Shown here: piece by piece, positions 6,891 through 15,717 of the stretch
Position numbering within the stretch: the first letter of the stretch is position 1
How the letters are laid out: every line of letters begins with the position of its first letter
NCBI GenBank assembly: GCA_031418775.1
Contig: JANOJN010000010.1
Coordinates: 1-23,917 of the forward strand
Reading direction: 5' to 3'
Source of the DNA: JANLQX01 sp031418775
GTDB taxonomy: Bacteria; Actinomycetota; Acidimicrobiia; Acidimicrobiales; JANYDT01
DNA: 23,917 nucleotides
Translations under genes and position numbers: made by a program
The notes under the pieces: generated by a model
Database searches by the model: none
Seen by the model: the letters and a program-made list of their open reading frames with translations, nothing else
What the model was told of the DNA's origin: nothing

Positions 6891-8243
6891 CTGATCCGAA
6901 GTTTGTCCGTTGGACCGGAAGGACTCGGGCACCGGTGTGAACACGACGGGGTACGCGGAGAACACCGTCCGCACGGTGGAACTGTCGAGCGCCGCCGGAC
7001 GGTCGGGATCGCGTTCGAGACCGGCGGCGAAGAGCATCGAGGCCATCGTGGTGATTGCCCCGTAGACATGCGTCTTCGGATCAACGGCCCCGCTGGCATC
7101 GAATTCCGGGGCCATCCCGCCGGCAAGCTCCATGCCAAGACAAGCATGGATCCCGTGCCCGAACGTGAGACCCCATGGTGCGGCATCGTCAGGTATCACA
7201 CGATCGGGACGGAACTCGTCAGCATCCGGACCCCACACACTGCGATCACGATTTGCCCGTTCCATATCGACGATCACCCGCCTACCCGGACCGACCGATG
7301 TCCCGCCGATCATCGTCGGTTCGTCCGTTCCCAGACGGTGGGTTTGAGGCGAAGCCGGATGCAGACGCAGCGTCTCGTGCACGAATCGCTGAAGCCGCAA
7401 CGGGTCCGACGTGACGGCAACCCGTTCAGCTGGATGGGCGTCGAACCATAGGAAGAGCCGGTGCACCGCGTGCACGAACGCGTTAGCCGTTGAGTGCGAC
7501 CCCACCCATGGGAAGTACGCGGTCTCCCTGATGACGACATCGATCGGCAGACCCAGGACATGCTGGTTGCGCAGAAGCGTCGTGAGGACGTCTCGCGGAA
7601 GCTCGTCCTCGGCGCACTCGCCTGCAGCGTGCGCATTGATGAGGGCGATACGCCGACGAAGCGCAGGCTGCACAAACAGAGTGGTGACCTGGGCGAGCGC
7701 GTCAAGGCCGTCGGCACGCAGTTCGTCGTGATCGACAGTCGCATGGAAGACCGTCGCCGCGCGCGCCAGCCGATTCATAAGCGCGAACACGGTTTCGAAG
7801 TCGTCGTCGACGATGTCGAGACCGGCGATCGTGCAGGCAAGCTTCATCATCGTTCGCCTGGCCAGGATCAGGAGATCAGCTTGCCTCGACGCGATGTCGG
7901 AGGCGATTGCTTCGGAGATGAGCGACGGGATGACCTCCGCGTCATACCAGCGGAAGGTGTCGCGACGAAAGAGCCGGTTTTCGACGCGACGCCGATCACG
8001 GTGGGCGACACCGTGGAGGTTCACGATCACATCGCGCATCAGAAGCCCAGCTTCGTCGTAGAGCCCCTGCCGCAGGGTCCTGGCCCGAAAGACCTCGCGA
8101 GCGCCGGACCATGTATCGACGAGCACCGGTTCGCCTGCCGATAGATGGTCTTGGGGTGGTGAGAAGTCGGGCACAGGGGAACCTCGGACAGGAGCGAAGA
8201 ACGTTGCGGACGGGGCGGACGATCGCCGAGAGTCGAGCATCAT
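6888..8243 (-). CDS. Cytochrome P450 (first of two paralogues)
   Basis: A heme-thiolate monooxygenase of 451 residues. The heme loop FGHGIHACLG (361-370, C368 as iron ligand), the ExxR motif ETLR (290-293) and a C-helix segment NLHGVAHRDRRR (75-86) are all present. In the I helix the usual A-G-x-(D/E)-T reads V-G-S-H-S, so H250 replaces the acid and S251 the threonine that normally deliver protons to oxygen. The frame is open far upstream because it shadows the divergent binding-protein gene. The two adjacent Met codons at 8243/8240 give a normal N-terminus, about 35 residues longer than the second P450 at the right. The two share long segments, for example HRxRRRxENRLFRRDT and the ending YPVVFT. 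A ferredoxin is encoded downstream. The substrate is unknown. Confidence 0.92.
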   Translation of the reverse strand: MMLDSRRSSAPSATFFAPVRGSPVPDFSPPQDHLSAGEPVLVDTWSGAREVFRARTLRQGLYDEAGLLMRDVIVNLHGVAHRDRRRVENRLFRRDTFRWYDAEVIPSLISEAIASDIASRQADLLILARRTMMKLACTIAGLDIVDDDFETVFALMNRLARAATVFHATVDHDELRADGLDALAQVTTLFVQPALRRRIALINAHAAGECAEDELPRDVLTTLLRNQHVLGLPIDVVIRETAYFPWVGSHSTANAFVHAVHRLFLWFDAHPAERVAVTSDPLRLQRFVHETLRLHPASPQTHRLGTDEPTMIGGTSVGPGRRVIVDMERANRDRSVWGPDADEFRPDRVIPDDAAPWGLTFGHGIHACLGMELAGGMAPEFDASGAVDPKTHVYGAITTMASMLFAAGLERDPDRPAALDSSTVRTVFSAYPVVFTPVPESFRSNGQTSDQ

Positions 8244-8330
8244 GACCAAGTTGGACCGGCCCGTCGTTAGATGCAACACTACGTGTCTCGTACACGCCCG
8301 GTGCAGGGCGTCACCACACCAGGGGATCCC
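8244..8330. promoter_or_regulatory. Divergent promoter region with a small dyad
   Basis: These 87 bases separate the divergent P450 and binding-protein genes and must hold both promoters. CGTGT-N5-ACACG (8282-8296) is a perfect 5-bp dyad and a candidate operator. It is short enough to be chance. AGGGG at 8321-8325 is the ribosome site of the binding-protein gene. I could not assign -10 and -35 boxes with confidence. Confidence 0.4.
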
Positions 8331-9590
8331 ATGAAATCTCGCCGTATCCTGTCGGCTCTGATCATTGCGGTTGGTCTCATCGCCACTGCGTGCAGCAGCG
8401 ACAGCAAGACCACTGATGCCGCGACGGAAGTCGCAGCGACCGAGGCCGTGGCCACCGAGGCGGCTGCCACGGAGACGGAAGCGGCCGCCACGGAGGCTCC
8501 GCCGACGGAGACCGCCGCAGCAGAGACGACTGCTGCCGCATCGGCCGCTGTCGACCCGGCAGCACGCGTCGCGGCGTTCTCGAAGGCACTCACCGAACTG
8601 CCGTTCAACGAGGCAATCGCTTCGATCCCGGCCGGTAAGAAGGTGTACTACGTCCAATGCAGCGTGCCGGTGTGCGAGGAAATCCGCGGCGGCATCGACG
8701 CAGCGGCGAAGAAGCTCGGCTGGACGCTCGAGACCACGGCACACAAGGACACACCGGAAACGGTCGCTGCTGCGTTCGACGCGGCAATCGCGGCGAAACC
8801 CGACGTGGTGTTGACGAGCGGGAACCCGCGTGAGTGGTTTGCCACACAGCTCAAGACCCTCGAGGACGCAAAGATCCCGGTCGTTGCCTGGTCGATGCCG
8901 GAGCCCTACGAACCCGGTCAGGGCATCTCGGCAAACCTGCTCTCCGGTGACGACTACTACTTCTACGGTGCGTTGATGGCCGACTACGCCGCGGCAAAGT
9001 CGGCCAAGAAGAACATCTTGTTCGTCGGTCTTCCGGTGTTCCCCGTTCTGTCCACCGTGCAGGCGGGTTTCACCGAGGAGATCGCCAAAGCGTGTCCGGA
9101 CTGCAAGGTCGACACAATGGAAGTTGCCATCACCGACCTCGGCACCAACCTGCCTGGCCAGATCGTGTCGAAACTGCAGGCCTCGAAGGACCTTGACTTC
9201 GTCGTGTACGCCTTCGGCGGCATGCTCTTCGGCGTGCCGGACGCAATTGAAGCCGCCGGTCTGCTCTCCCAGGCACAGGCCATATCCCAGGCCGGCGGTC
9301 CGATGAACTTCGGCTTTATCGAAGCCGGCAAGCACCAGGTCGCCGAAGTTGGTCTCGCCTCCGAGCTCCTTGGCTGGCGGGCCATCGACGTTGCTGCTCG
9401 CGTGCTCGTCGGCACCGGGCCGGGTCGTTCGACGCCCCCGGCGGAAGCAATCGTTGACGGACACCCCGACATCTTGGTGAACGGGCTCCCGCTCCAGATT
9501 CTGGAAAAGGGCAGCCTCGCGGACGCGTCGAAGCTGTGGCCGGGGGTCGACGGCTACCAGGATCAGTTCGCCAAGCTCTGGGGCAAGTGA
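8331..9590 (+). CDS. Sugar-type ABC importer, substrate-binding lipoprotein
   Basis: A 419-residue binding protein of the periplasmic-binding type I (ribose/xylose-like) class, which captures the substrate outside the cell for the importer encoded next. MKSRRILSALIIAVGLIATA is a lipoprotein signal ending at C21. A linker of about 45 residues follows, almost only Ala, Thr and Glu, probably a flexible tether to the membrane. The binding domain begins near PAARVAAFSK. Segments such as KVYYVQCSVPVCEEIRGGID, then KPDVVLTSGNPREWF and KNILFVGLPVFPVL, are the beta-strand/ligand-loop pattern of the class. The start at 8331 is chosen over an upstream Met because it gives the signal peptide and follows AGGGG at a good distance. 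The ligand need not be a sugar: the operon continues into an oxidative enzyme. Confidence 0.9.
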   Translation: MKSRRILSALIIAVGLIATACSSDSKTTDAATEVAATEAVATEAAATETEAAATEAPPTETAAAETTAAASAAVDPAARVAAFSKALTELPFNEAIASIPAGKKVYYVQCSVPVCEEIRGGIDAAAKKLGWTLETTAHKDTPETVAAAFDAAIAAKPDVVLTSGNPREWFATQLKTLEDAKIPVVAWSMPEPYEPGQGISANLLSGDDYYFYGALMADYAAAKSAKKNILFVGLPVFPVLSTVQAGFTEEIAKACPDCKVDTMEVAITDLGTNLPGQIVSKLQASKDLDFVVYAFGGMLFGVPDAIEAAGLLSQAQAISQAGGPMNFGFIEAGKHQVAEVGLASELLGWRAIDVAARVLVGTGPGRSTPPAEAIVDGHPDILVNGLPLQILEKGSLADASKLWPGVDGYQDQFAKLWGK

Positions 9591-9629
9591 TCTTCGCAAG
9601 CAATCAGCCACACTCGACGTTCGGCTGCA

Positions 9630-11387
9630 GTGATCGTCGACACCGTCTCCCCTGAAGAATCGGCAGGCCCGTCCACTCCGGTGGACGGGCCCGCTGAGCT
9701 TCTGACGATCCGACGACTGTCCAAGACCTATCCCGGACAGGTCGCACTCCGTGACGCGGCCTTGACGGTGCGCTCAGGGGAAGTGCACGCGATCGTCGGG
9801 CAGAACGGGTCGGGCAAGTCGACACTCATCAAGCTGCTCGGCGGGTACATCAAGGCCGACCACGGCGCACAGGTGTTTGTTGATGGCCGACCCGTCGACC
9901 TGTGGTCGGCGCCTGCCGATGTACGCCGTCGGATCCGGATCGTCCACCAAGATCTTGGTCTCGTCCCGACGTTGTCGGCGGTCGAGAACCTTGGTCTCGG
10001 TCAGGGCTGGACAACCGGCGCCTTCGGGCGAATCGCGTGGAGCGCGGAAGTGGAACGAGCCCAACGCGAACTCCTCCGCTTCGGCCTGGCGCCGGACGTC
10101 CGACGACCGGTTGCGCTTCTCACCGCAGCCGAACGAGCGGCGATCGCTATCGTACGCGCGCTTCGTGACTGGGAACCTGGAGAACGCGGCATCCTTGTGC
10201 TCGACGAGCCAACCGCTTCGCTCAACCGCAACGAAGTCGAAGCCCTCTTCCGTGAGGTCCGACGGGTGGCAGCCGAGGGTGCCGGCGTGGTCTTCGTGAG
10301 TCACATTCTCGACGAAGTGCTCGGTCTCGCAGATCGCGTCACCGTTCTGCGCGACGGCGAGATCGTCGCTGCTGGCGTGGAGACAAAGGACCTGAACCAG
10401 GCCCGGCTCGTCGAACTCATCGTGGGCCGGTCGGTGACGCAGCTCTACAGTCGATCGTCCACGGCCCGCTCTCTCGTTCCAGTACTCGAAGTCGTCGGAG
10501 TATCGGGCATCACCCTGCGCAACGTGAGCTTCACGGTTCACGTCGGCGAAGTCGTCGGCGTCGCCGGACTCGTCGGTTCCGGGCGTGACGAGATCGCCGC
10601 ATGCGTGTTCGGAGCATCGCCGCGTTTTTCCGGTCGCGTTCTTGTGAACAAGGAGAAGGTCTTCGCCGCACCTCGAGACGCCATCAACGCCGGCATGGCC
10701 CTTGTGCCGGCTGACCGCAAGAACCTCGGCTTGGTGCCCGATGACCGACTCGTCGAACACGTGCCCCTCCCCCGCTATGGCCCGCTTCAACGCAGCGGGA
10801 GACTTCGACACCACACCGTGCGGAAGGAGGTCACAGACTGGGTGAAGCGGCTCGACGTGCAACCGCCGATCATCGGACGACGGATGGAAAAGTTCTCCGG
10901 CGGCAACCAGCAGAAGGCGGTCTTGGCGCGCTGGCTTCGGACAGGGCCGAAGGTATTGCTCCTTGACGAGCCGACCCAGGGTGTCGACGTCGGCGCCAAG
11001 ACAGGGATCTATCGAACGATCAGCGAAGCAGCCGAGAACGGCATGGCCGTGTTGGTCACGTCGAGTGATGCTGAGGAACTCGTGCACACTTGCGATCGCG
11101 TGTTCGTCCTTCGTGGCGGGATGGTTGCCGCCGAGCTCACCGGAACCACGCTGACGGAGGACCGTGTTGTTGCCGAGATGCTCGGCTCGGACTCGTCACG
11201 CAAGACGATGAAGGTGCGCCAGCGTCCCGCCGGGCCGAAGATCATCCGGTCAGACGACGACGTCGACGTGCGCGCCGAGGTTCCGGTGATAGCTGCAGCG
11301 TCGCCGACGGAGTTGGCTGCGCCGGAGCGCGGCGGTCGACTTGCTCGATGGACGCGCCATGCTCTGGCACGCTGGAGGGAGCGATGA
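9630..11387 (+). CDS. Sugar-type ABC importer, double ATPase (RbsA/XylG-like)
   Basis: A 585-residue protein with two fused nucleotide-binding domains, as in RbsA, MglA and XylG, powering import at the inner face of the membrane. The first domain has Walker A GQNGSGKST (57-65) and Walker B ILVLDEPTAS around D192. Its signature is degenerate (LLTAAERAAIAIVRAL). The second has the degenerate Walker A GLVGSGRDE (from about 313) typical of these proteins, the signature FSGGNQQKAVL (from 422) and Walker B LLLDEPTQGVD around D446. About 65 residues after the second domain form a charged tail (RQRPAGPKIIRSDDDVDV onward) not usual in the family. The start is uncertain: the GTG at 9630 has no ribosome site, and an in-frame GTG at 9681 also fits but lies in a hairpin. 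The stop overlaps the permease start. Confidence 0.92.
   Translation: MIVDTVSPEESAGPSTPVDGPAELLTIRRLSKTYPGQVALRDAALTVRSGEVHAIVGQNGSGKSTLIKLLGGYIKADHGAQVFVDGRPVDLWSAPADVRRRIRIVHQDLGLVPTLSAVENLGLGQGWTTGAFGRIAWSAEVERAQRELLRFGLAPDVRRPVALLTAAERAAIAIVRALRDWEPGERGILVLDEPTASLNRNEVEALFREVRRVAAEGAGVVFVSHILDEVLGLADRVTVLRDGEIVAAGVETKDLNQARLVELIVGRSVTQLYSRSSTARSLVPVLEVVGVSGITLRNVSFTVHVGEVVGVAGLVGSGRDEIAACVFGASPRFSGRVLVNKEKVFAAPRDAINAGMALVPADRKNLGLVPDDRLVEHVPLPRYGPLQRSGRLRHHTVRKEVTDWVKRLDVQPPIIGRRMEKFSGGNQQKAVLARWLRTGPKVLLLDEPTQGVDVGAKTGIYRTISEAAENGMAVLVTSSDAEELVHTCDRVFVLRGGMVAAELTGTTLTEDRVVAEMLGSDSSRKTMKVRQRPAGPKIIRSDDDVDVRAEVPVIAAASPTELAAPERGGRLARWTRHALARWRER
9666..9691 (+). promoter_or_regulatory. Perfect GC-rich hairpin at the start of the ATPase gene
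   Basis: GGCCCGTCCAC (9666-9676) pairs perfectly with GTGGACGGGCC (9681-9691) around the loop TCCG. It lies just after the binding-protein gene and either inside the first codons of the ATPase gene or right before its alternative GTG start at 9681. Intercistronic hairpins after binding-protein genes are known to protect upstream mRNA and to lower expression of the next gene. That role here is inference. No T-run follows. Confidence 0.6.
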
Positions 11388-12769
11388 GCGACGATGCCGA
11401 CAAGCGGTCCCCAGAACCTTCCCAGGGTGAGCGGCGCGCGCCGAAATTCATTCGCGAGGCGTCCACTTTTCTGCGGGCGAAACGGGTAGAAGCAGCGTCA
11501 CGGCGAGACCTGTCGAAGCGCACTGTCCAGTTCGATGCACGAACCGGTGATGTCATCGCTCGCCCGGCGATGAAAAAGCACTGGCTTACGCGGCGCCCCA
11601 CCATGGTGATGCAGCACACTGAACCGACGGAACGGGTCGACAGCCGATTCGAGACGAAGCGTTCACCGTTTCGCTGGCACAAGCTGCACCCCAGGAACAT
11701 CGGTGTCGTGTACCTGTATGCCCTGTCGTGGGCAGTTTTTATGCTGTGGGTGCCCGATACGTGGACGACTTGGCTGACGCATCGATCGGTACTCAATCAG
11801 CAGGCCATCCTCACGGTCGTCGCCCTCGGTCTGTTGATCCCGCTTTCGGCGGGGGTCTTCGACCTGTCAATCGCTGCATCAGTCTCGACTTCGGCGATCG
11901 TCGTGAGTTGGGCGCTGGTCAACCAGGGCTGGCCGATCGCCGTTGGCATCGCACTCGCTCTCGGATCGGGTCTCGTAATCGGCCTCATCAACGGTTTTCT
12001 CGTGGTGAAGGTGAAGATCGATTCGTTCATCGCTACCCTCGGGACAAGTTCGATCTTCACCGCGTTTGCGGTGTGGCTGTCCAAGAACAAGTCGATCCTC
12101 GGCTTCAACGATTCCTTCAAGTCGCTGACCCGCCAACTTGGGGCCGGCGTGAACAAGACCGTGCTCTACGCACTCATTCTCGCCGTCATTGGGTGGTTCG
12201 TGCTCGAGCACACCGCACTCGGCCGGTACCTGTTCGCCACCGGAGGCGGACGTGAGGCGGCCCGCCTCGCCGGTGTGCAGGTCGATCGCTACACGTGGGG
12301 TGCCCTCATCGTGTCCGCGTTGGCGTCGGCCTTTGCCGGGGTGCTGCTCGCCTCCCAATACGGCTCGACACAGGCACAGTCGGGAGCGCCGTACCTGTTG
12401 CCTGCATTCGCTGCTGCCTTCCTCGGGGCGACGCAGTTCAAGCGTCGTTTCAACGTGTGGGGCACGGTCCTCGCGGTTTTCGTACTGCAGAGTGGCGTGA
12501 AGGGTCTCCAGCTCGCCGGTGTGGCACAGACCTGGGTCGAGAGTCTCTTCTTCGGAGTCGCGTTGATCGTGGCCGTCGGATTCTCGTCCTATCGCAAGAA
12601 GGTCCACGGAGGCGAGCGGCGGTGGTGGCGACGTGAGGAGAGCGGCCCCGATCAGTTCCTTGGCAAGTTCTTCGGGTGGGGGCGGCCCCGCACGGAACAG
12701 TCAAAGGACAACGCCGAGCAGTGGTGGTTCGATCCGCAGGACAAAGAAGGGAACCATCTGAAGCCATGA
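11384..12769 (+). CDS. Sugar-type ABC importer, permease
   Basis: A 461-residue inner-membrane protein of the branched/ribose permease family (BPD_transp_2), forming the channel of the importer, probably as a homodimer because only one permease gene is present. Multiple hydrophobic segments run from NIGVVYLYALSWAVFMLWV (near residue 105) to VESLFFGVALIVAVGF (near 400). FATGGGREAARLAGV (about 284-298) is the conserved cytoplasmic loop that docks with the ATPase (the usual form is GxNxxAAxxxGI). About 100 residues before the first segment are charged and cytosolic, longer than in RbsC, and about 45 residues follow the last segment. The ATG at 11384 follows GGAGGGA and overlaps the ATPase stop (ATGA), so the two are coupled. 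Confidence 0.9.
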   Translation: MSDDADKRSPEPSQGERRAPKFIREASTFLRAKRVEAASRRDLSKRTVQFDARTGDVIARPAMKKHWLTRRPTMVMQHTEPTERVDSRFETKRSPFRWHKLHPRNIGVVYLYALSWAVFMLWVPDTWTTWLTHRSVLNQQAILTVVALGLLIPLSAGVFDLSIAASVSTSAIVVSWALVNQGWPIAVGIALALGSGLVIGLINGFLVVKVKIDSFIATLGTSSIFTAFAVWLSKNKSILGFNDSFKSLTRQLGAGVNKTVLYALILAVIGWFVLEHTALGRYLFATGGGREAARLAGVQVDRYTWGALIVSALASAFAGVLLASQYGSTQAQSGAPYLLPAFAAAFLGATQFKRRFNVWGTVLAVFVLQSGVKGLQLAGVAQTWVESLFFGVALIVAVGFSSYRKKVHGGERRWWRREESGPDQFLGKFFGWGRPRTEQSKDNAEQWWFDPQDKEGNHLKP

Positions 12770-12840
12770 GTGGGAACGGAACATCATGAGCCATCGACAC
12801 TGCGCTGCGCTGCTCCGCTGCGCGTCGCAGCCCGCACCAC

Positions 12841-12859
12841 CCGAACGGTCACAGTTCGG
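12841..12859 (+). promoter_or_regulatory. Hairpin/dyad before the hydroxylase genes
   Basis: CCGAAC and GTTCGG form a perfect 6-bp dyad around 7 bases in the 102-bp gap between permease and hydroxylase. It could be an RNA hairpin that sets expression of the enzyme part against the transporter part, or an operator. GGGGG at 12862-12866 just after it is the ribosome site for the start at 12872. The rest of the gap is GC-rich with self-complementary GCTGCG/CGCAGC runs. Confidence 0.35.
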
Positions 12860-12871
12860 ACGGGGGCTTCA

Positions 12872-15208
12872 ATGAGCCTCGTCGGCGCACGCGTCCTCCG
12901 AAAAGAAGATCCGAAACTCCTAGCCGGTCGCGGCACGTTCGTCGATGACCTCTCACCGGCAGGTTGTGCATTCGCTACATTCGTTACCTCGCCACATCCA
13001 CATGCGCGCATACTTTCCGTCGATGTACGCGCCGCGCTCGCCATGCCAGGAGTGCTCGGAGTGTGGACAGCGGCCGACTTCGCCGACTATCCCGACATTC
13101 CCGGTGGCCTTCCCGAGCTCGAGCGGCCAGCGTTGGCAATCGACGTTGTCCGCTTTCCCGGCGAACCCGTCGCCATCGTTGTTGCGGAAGATCGCTACCT
13201 CGCATCGGATGCAGCGGCTGCGGTGCTCGTGGAGTACGAGACCCTTCCATTCGTCTCGTCGATCGCCGCAGCCACCGCGCCGAATGCACCGCTCCTTTTC
13301 CCCCATCGTCGCTCCAACACCGTCACCTCTGTGCCAATGCTCGACGATGCCGAGCGTGAGTTGGCGAAGTGCCATGGCCGTGCGCGTCTTCGCCTGACCA
13401 ACCAACGGTGCGCGGCGGTCCCGATCGAACCGCTTGCGGTCCTCGCCGATTGGGCACCGGGAGGACTGACCGTTTGGGCCACGTTCCAGGCGCCCCATCA
13501 CCTCCGCAACTACCTCGCCACGTGGCTCGACGTTCCACAGAACCTTTGCCGGGTCATCGCTCCCGATGTGGGCGGGGGCTTCGGTGCGAAGATCGTCTGG
13601 TACCCGGAACTGTTCCTCGCCCCGTTGCTTTCGAAGTGGACGCGTCGTCCGGTGAAGTTCGCCCAGTCACGCAGCGAGGCAATGCTGCAGATGTCCCATG
13701 GCCGCGGACAGGAGCACGATGTGGAGGTCGGCTATTCGAAGGACGGCACCATCGAGGTGCTTCGTCTCATCGTTTCGCAGGACCTGGGCGCGTATCCCGA
13801 CCCCACCGGACTCGGTCTGGCGGTGTTGACCACGTGGATGGCAGCCGGCTGTTACAAGATCCCCAAGGTCGTGACGGGCTTTCGCAACGTCGTCACCAAC
13901 ACCACGCCGATCGCGGCATATCGCGGCGCCGGTCGTCCGGAGGCGGCGTACACGGTGGAACGCATCATCGACGTGGTGGCGCGCCGCAACGGCATCGACC
14001 CGGTCGAGATCCGGCGACGCAACTTCATTCAGCCGAAGTCGTTCCCGTACCGGACCCACAACGACGCTGTGGTCTACGACTCCGGAGACTTCCCTGCCGC
14101 GATGGACGAGTGCGTCCGGCTCCTCGATCTCGACGCGGTGCGTTCTCGACAGGCCGCTTCCCGAAACGATCCGACCGCTCCACTCATCGGAGTCGGCCTG
14201 TCGGCCTGGTTGGAGATTGCCGGGTTCGGCCCGAACGGCTCGCTCGAAGGCTTCGGTCACCTGGCATCGTGGGAATCTACCCAGATCCGCATCCAGCCCG
14301 ACGGTTCAGCGATCGTGTTCGTCGGCTCCAGTCCGCACGGCCAGGGTCACGAGACCACGTTCGCCCAGATCGCGTCGGACGAACTCGGTGTGCCCTTCGA
14401 TCGGATCACCGTGGTGCACGGTGATACCGAGTCGGTGCTGCAGGGCGTTGGCACGATGGGTAGCCGCGGTGTTCCAACCGCCGGTTCCGCCGTGAAGGTC
14501 GCATCGCAACGGGTACTCACGAAAGCGAAACGAATTGCTGCCCACCTACTCGAGGCAGCTGAGGAAGATCTTGAAGTCGAGTCCAACGCATTCCGGGTGC
14601 GGGGCTCACCCGGCAAGTCCGTCAGTTGGGGCGACGTTGCCTGGGCGAGTTTCCAGCCGCTCCGACTTCCACCCGAGCTGTTGGCCGGTTCGCTCGAGGA
14701 GCGGCTCTTTCAGGAGTCGCCGAACTTCTCGTACCCGTCGGGTGTCTACGGCTGTGTGGTCGCCGTTGATCGGCGCACCGGTCAGGTTCGAATTGAATCG
14801 ATGGTGTTGGTCGACGACTGTGGCACGGTCATCAACCCGCTGCTCGCAGAAGGCCAAGTCCATGGTGGTGTTGCTCAAGGTATTGCGCAGGCGTTGTTCG
14901 AAGAGGTCGTCTATGACCACGAGACTGGCCAGCCGCTCACCAGCACGCTTGTTGACTACTTGATTCCGTCGGCGCCAGACCTCCCCTCGTACATCGCAGG
15001 GCGCATCATCACGCCATGTCCCAACAACCCACTTGGTGCCAAGGGCATCGGCGAGTCCGGCGCAGTCGGTGCGCCGGCAGCAGTCGTGAACGCCGTGATA
15101 GATGCCCTCAGCCCCTTTGGTGTCGAACATCTGGACATGCCACTCCTCCCGGAAAAGGTGTGGGCGGCCATGCAACCGGGCGCCATCGCCCAAGGACAAC
15201 CGTCATGA
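12872..15208 (+). CDS. Molybdenum hydroxylase, large (catalytic) subunit
   Basis: A 778-residue molybdopterin-binding subunit of the xanthine dehydrogenase/aldehyde oxidase/CO dehydrogenase family. These enzymes hydroxylate carbon atoms of aldehydes or N-heterocycles with water as oxygen source. Visible are the entry segment VGARVLRKEDPKLLAGRGTF, the cofactor motif GGGFGAK (about 234-240), AYRGAGRPEAAY (Y350-R351 onward), and KGIGESGAVGAP with the catalytic glutamate E728. True CO dehydrogenases carry AYRCSFR at the 350 position; here there is no such cysteine, so this is not a CO dehydrogenase despite the similar subunits. The substrate is unknown. The frame is open from 12770, but the Met at 12872 starts the conserved sequence and has a ribosome site. 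It follows the importer genes and overlaps the small-subunit start. Confidence 0.93.
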   Translation: MSLVGARVLRKEDPKLLAGRGTFVDDLSPAGCAFATFVTSPHPHARILSVDVRAALAMPGVLGVWTAADFADYPDIPGGLPELERPALAIDVVRFPGEPVAIVVAEDRYLASDAAAAVLVEYETLPFVSSIAAATAPNAPLLFPHRRSNTVTSVPMLDDAERELAKCHGRARLRLTNQRCAAVPIEPLAVLADWAPGGLTVWATFQAPHHLRNYLATWLDVPQNLCRVIAPDVGGGFGAKIVWYPELFLAPLLSKWTRRPVKFAQSRSEAMLQMSHGRGQEHDVEVGYSKDGTIEVLRLIVSQDLGAYPDPTGLGLAVLTTWMAAGCYKIPKVVTGFRNVVTNTTPIAAYRGAGRPEAAYTVERIIDVVARRNGIDPVEIRRRNFIQPKSFPYRTHNDAVVYDSGDFPAAMDECVRLLDLDAVRSRQAASRNDPTAPLIGVGLSAWLEIAGFGPNGSLEGFGHLASWESTQIRIQPDGSAIVFVGSSPHGQGHETTFAQIASDELGVPFDRITVVHGDTESVLQGVGTMGSRGVPTAGSAVKVASQRVLTKAKRIAAHLLEAAEEDLEVESNAFRVRGSPGKSVSWGDVAWASFQPLRLPPELLAGSLEERLFQESPNFSYPSGVYGCVVAVDRRTGQVRIESMVLVDDCGTVINPLLAEGQVHGGVAQGIAQALFEEVVYDHETGQPLTSTLVDYLIPSAPDLPSYIAGRIITPCPNNPLGAKGIGESGAVGAPAAVVNAVIDALSPFGVEHLDMPLLPEKVWAAMQPGAIAQGQPS

Positions 15209-15717
15209 GTATCTCCATACATCCGACGACCGTGGTGAACGTCGACGTCAACGGGAGGAGCGTCCGCGCGGAAGTCGAAGACCGCACGCTTCTCGTGCAC
15301 CTCTTGCGGGAGCACTTGCGCCTCACGGGAACGCACGTGGGCTGCGACACGTCGAACTGCGGCGCGTGCACCGTGTTGCTCGACGGCGACGCGGTGAAGA
15401 GTTGCACCGTACTGGCCGTGCAGACGCAGGGTCGTTCGGTCCGCACCATCGAAGGGGTCGACGGACCCTTCGATGGCCGCAGCGCCCTGCAGGAAGGATT
15501 TCGACAATGCCACGGGCTGCAGTGTGGCTATTGCACACCGGGCATGGTGATGGCGTCGACAGCTCTACTGGCAGAGAACCCTGACCCGACCGAAACCGAG
15601 ATCCGTGAAGCACTCGAGGGCAACATCTGCCGTTGCACCGGCTACCAGATGATCGTCGAGTCGGTCCGGTGGGCGGCGGAGCACGGATCCGCTCCTCCGA
15701 ACGGAGTATCACCGTGA
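15205..15717 (+). CDS. Molybdenum hydroxylase, small [2Fe-2S] subunit
   Basis: A 170-residue iron-sulfur subunit carrying electrons from the molybdenum site to FAD. The N-terminal plant-ferredoxin-like domain binds one [2Fe-2S] cluster through C47, C52, C55 and C67 (GCDTSNCGACTVLLDG onward). The helical C-terminal domain binds the second through C107, C110, C142 and C144 (LQCGYCTPGM and NICRCTGYQ). All eight ligands are present and the length is normal for CoxS-like subunits. The ATG overlaps the large-subunit stop (ATGA), and its own stop overlaps the next start (GTGA), so the three subunits should be made in step. Confidence 0.96.
   Translation: MSISIHPTTVVNVDVNGRSVRAEVEDRTLLVHLLREHLRLTGTHVGCDTSNCGACTVLLDGDAVKSCTVLAVQTQGRSVRTIEGVDGPFDGRSALQEGFRQCHGLQCGYCTPGMVMASTALLAENPDPTETEIREALEGNICRCTGYQMIVESVRWAAEHGSAPPNGVSP

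Noticed and set aside
9774..11087. Minus-strand ORF of 437 codons opposite the ATPase
   Set aside because: The plus strand encodes a textbook double ATPase; the antisense reading shows no domain.
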